Positions 7,412 to 8,424 of a stretch of DNA of 8,424 nt are shown here, piece after piece. Origin of the DNA: Bacillota bacterium (lineage in GTDB: Bacteria; Bacillota; Clostridia; Acetivibrionales; JAFADI01); the NCBI GenBank assembly GCA_023424965.1, contig JAFADI010000229.1, positions 1-8,424 of the forward strand, in the 5' to 3' direction. The notes beneath the pieces are model-generated. The model ran no database searches. It worked only from the letters and a program-made list of their open reading frames with translations, and had not been told where the DNA came from. The stretch's first letter is position 1; every line of letters begins with the position of its first letter. The position numbers and the translations under genes are program-made.

Positions 7412-7478
7412 TCCGGTTTTCCAGTCAGCCTGTTTAAATCGAAACCACCATTCGCCAAGTGTTCCTATATGTTTTGTT
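7407..7478 (-). promoter_or_regulatory. Candidate attenuator / riboswitch leader of the SDR-MFS operon
   Basis: This is the roughly 70-nt RNA segment between the predicted transcription start (near 7478) and the terminator. A hairpin CTGG-AAAA-CCGG (7424-7413), with an outer CAG/CTG helix (7432-7430 with 7409-7407), uses bases of the terminator's 5' arm, so the two structures compete. The hexamer AGGCTG occurs twice (7431-7426 and 7412-7407). A five-codon ORF lies just before the hairpin. I compared it by eye with known classes (T-box, SAM-I, fluoride, ZTP, purine, TPP, c-di-GMP, preQ1, guanidine) and found no match. Regulation by ligand, by ribosome stalling or by protein cannot be told apart, and the antiterminator pairing is weak. 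Confidence 0.4.
7434..7451 (-). other. Possible leader peptide ORF (MVVSI)
   Basis: Within the leader RNA there is an ATG followed by four codons and a TAA stop, encoding MVVSI. AGGA lies 11 bases upstream, a weak and rather distant ribosome binding site. The stop codon ends just before the hairpin that competes with the terminator, which is where a stalling ribosome would affect folding. So short an ORF can easily occur by chance. Confidence 0.2.
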
Positions 7479-7484
7479 GGTATT

Positions 7485-7513
7485 ATTATAATACAGCTTG
7501 AAGATACTGTCAA
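7485..7513 (-). promoter_or_regulatory. Sigma-A type promoter of the SDR-MFS operon
   Basis: TTGACA (7513-7508) and TATAAT (7490-7485) are both exact consensus hexamers separated by 17 bp, on the - strand. The predicted transcription start is an A near 7478. Such a perfect promoter should be strong unless checked, which fits control by the downstream terminator. Confidence 0.85.
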
Positions 7514-7518
7514 TCCCT

Positions 7519-7599
7519 TTAAGCAATGCATCCCGCCACACCAATGAGCCCTCCGCCCAGGGCGCTTATCAGTATGAATCTTAAAATAATACCCATCAT
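7519..7599 (-). CDS. Possible small hydrophobic membrane peptide, 26 aa
   Basis: An ORF starting with two Met codons directly after the TAG stop of the flavoprotein gene, so it could be translated by reinitiation. The peptide is one hydrophobic segment: MGIILRFILISALG, then a Gly-rich stretch and GVAGCIA at the end. It fits a single transmembrane helix with a glycine-rich centre and a cysteine near the C-terminus. No strong ribosome binding site is present; only purine-poor A/T-rich sequence precedes it. It ends six bases before the -35 box of the SDR promoter. It may be a genuine small protein, a remnant of a longer membrane protein, or chance. Confidence 0.3.
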   Translation of the reverse strand: MMGIILRFILISALGGGLIGVAGCIA

Positions 7600-8058
7600 C
7601 TATTCTAAATTTATTATCTCGACCGCTTTCGCTCCGGCACCTTTGCTGAAGTCCACCACTTTTATTTCCGTGGGATCAAGCTTGAAGAAAGTATTTTCCG
7701 ATATTTCTCCCTTTTCAGCCCTTTCCCTGAATCTTGGATTGCGGTTTCCAAGCAGCAGGACAGCCTTTTGGCGTTCTTCCTCCGAATCGAGCTCCCTTGC
7801 ATCGCCTGTCAGGGAAACATTCAGAAAGGATGCCAGCTCCTGGTTTTCATGCTGAAAAAGTATCGAGACCTTTGGATTTTCTCTGATTTGCCGGACCTTT
7901 CCGGTACTTCTATGGGTCGTAAAATAAACGGCCAGTTCATCGGCCGCAAAAGACCCCAGGCTTCTCAATACCGGTGTCTGGTTGGCGTCAACCGTTGCGA
8001 GGACGATAAATTTGGTTTTGTTGAGGTACTCATTGATTTTTTCTTTTTGGATGCTCAT
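7600..8058 (-). CDS. Pyridoxamine 5'-phosphate oxidase-like flavin-binding protein
   Basis: A 152-residue cytoplasmic protein of the split-barrel PNPOx-like family. The N-terminal half shows the usual pattern: 'KFIVLATVDANQTPVLRSLG' at about 16-35, a strand 'LAVYFTTHRSTGKVRQIRENPKVSILFQ' following, then a 'VSLTGDARELDS' strand. The family binds FMN or a related cofactor between two subunits; many members of this length are not true PdxH and reduce other substrates or only bind flavin or heme. True PdxH is longer (about 210 residues), so vitamin B6 synthesis is unlikely. The ATG at 8058 has AAGGAG nine bases upstream. It follows the YezD gene by 16 bp, so the two are almost certainly cotranscribed. 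Confidence 0.82.
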   Translation of the reverse strand: MSIQKEKINEYLNKTKFIVLATVDANQTPVLRSLGSFAADELAVYFTTHRSTGKVRQIRENPKVSILFQHENQELASFLNVSLTGDARELDSEEERQKAVLLLGNRNPRFRERAEKGEISENTFFKLDPTEIKVVDFSKGAGAKAVEIINLE

Positions 8059-8074
8059 TCTTCTACACTCCTTA

Positions 8075-8245
8075 TTATTTTAATCTTACCTTCTCGTTTT
8101 TTTCAATCTGCACCACTCTTCCCTCTTGAATGATCAATGTCACAGAGCCGTGTTTGATACTGTCCAAAAGCTCCAAAAGTCTTTGCAGGTCTTTTTGCGT
8201 AATGGGATTTTTATCATTTTCATAGGCAAGCTGCAACCCGGACAT
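8075..8245 (-). CDS. YezD family small protein (DUF2292)
   Basis: A 56-residue protein: ATG at 8245 with GGGGGAG five bases upstream, TAA at 8077-8075. The core 'LLELLDSIKHGSVTLIIQ' followed by 'EGRVVQIEKNEKVRL' is the recognisable YezD/DUF2292 pattern, an amphipathic helix followed by two short strands and a basic C-terminus. The family has no established biochemical function; from memory, members often sit near sulfur-assimilation genes in Bacillota, which I cannot check here. It lies between a second YezD-like gene (37 bp upstream) and the flavoprotein gene. Confidence 0.85.
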   Translation of the reverse strand: MSGLQLAYENDKNPITQKDLQRLLELLDSIKHGSVTLIIQEGRVVQIEKNEKVRLK

Positions 8246-8282
8246 ATTGACTCCCCCTTCAATCCTTTCAATAAGAACAATT

Positions 8283-8424
8283 TTAGACCAGCTTTATATT
8301 GGCCCCGTTATTATAAGGGCCGATTAAAATTTTCTGCTTTGTGTTGATTTGTATTACTACGCTGTCCTGTTTGATGATGCTCACAGAACCATTTTGAATG
8401 TTGGTGGCAAGTTCGGTGATTTTG
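8283..8424 (-). CDS. Second YezD-like small protein (5' end missing)
   Basis: The frame is open to the right edge of the window; 46 C-terminal residues and the TAA stop (8285-8283) are visible. The segment 'ITELATNIQNGSVSIIKQ' followed by 'DSVVIQINTKQKIL' aligns without gaps to the neighbouring YezD protein: GSV, I, Q, V, QI and K-L positions match. It carries an extra tail of about 13 residues (IGPYNNGANIKLV) absent from the neighbour. The two are probably tandem paralogues that have diverged. Function is unknown. Confidence 0.7.
   Translation of the reverse strand, partial: KITELATNIQNGSVSIIKQDSVVIQINTKQKILIGPYNNGANIKLV

Noticed and set aside
7407..7478. T-box, SAM-I, fluoride or ZTP riboswitch identity for the leader
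   Set aside because: Short look-alike strings (GGCGA, GGTGG) occur, but the paired core elements of these classes are missing and the leader is too short for a T-box.
8301..8321. GGCCC/GGGCC inverted repeat near the right edge
   Set aside because: Five base pairs with an 11-nt loop inside the YezD-like coding sequence and no T-tract; likely chance.

Overview
The window looks like chromosomal DNA from a Gram-positive anaerobe of the Bacillota, most likely class Clostridia. The evidence is strong purine-rich ribosome binding sites, a consensus TTGACA-17-TATAAT promoter, oxygen-sensitive enzyme types (radical SAM, a ferredoxin-domain aldo/keto reductase) and YezD/DUF2292 small proteins. Genus cannot be decided from the sequence. 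No transposase, phage gene, CRISPR array, tRNA or rRNA was seen.

Left half, + strand (1-4132): a tight four-gene run. It holds the 3' part of an SsuA/NMT1-type ABC transporter substrate-binding lipoprotein, a radical SAM enzyme with an atypical CX8CX2C cluster motif, a nucleoside phosphorylase-family protein that lacks a usual phosphate-binding arginine, and an aldo/keto reductase with a C-terminal double [4Fe-4S] ferredoxin domain. Gaps are 15-22 bp and each downstream gene has its own ribosome binding site. The run reads as import of a small organic (possibly organosulfur or heterocyclic) compound followed by radical and redox chemistry. I do not recognise the pathway, and this is the best candidate here for an undescribed system.

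Middle, - strand (4126-7513): an operon of an SDR oxidoreductase followed by two different MFS transporters. The SDR and the first MFS gene overlap by 4 bp. The operon is preceded by a near-perfect sigma-A promoter and a leader of about 160 nt. That leader contains an intrinsic terminator, a possible competing hairpin and a five-codon upstream ORF, which suggests transcription attenuation of unknown trigger. The operon converges on the left-hand operon, and the two terminal genes overlap by 7 bp.

Right end, - strand (7519-8424): a partial YezD-like gene, a complete YezD gene, a pyridoxamine-phosphate-oxidase-like flavoprotein gene and possibly a 26-codon hydrophobic ORF, closely spaced. This run ends directly at the SDR promoter without a terminator of its own, so its transcripts would run into the leader terminator.
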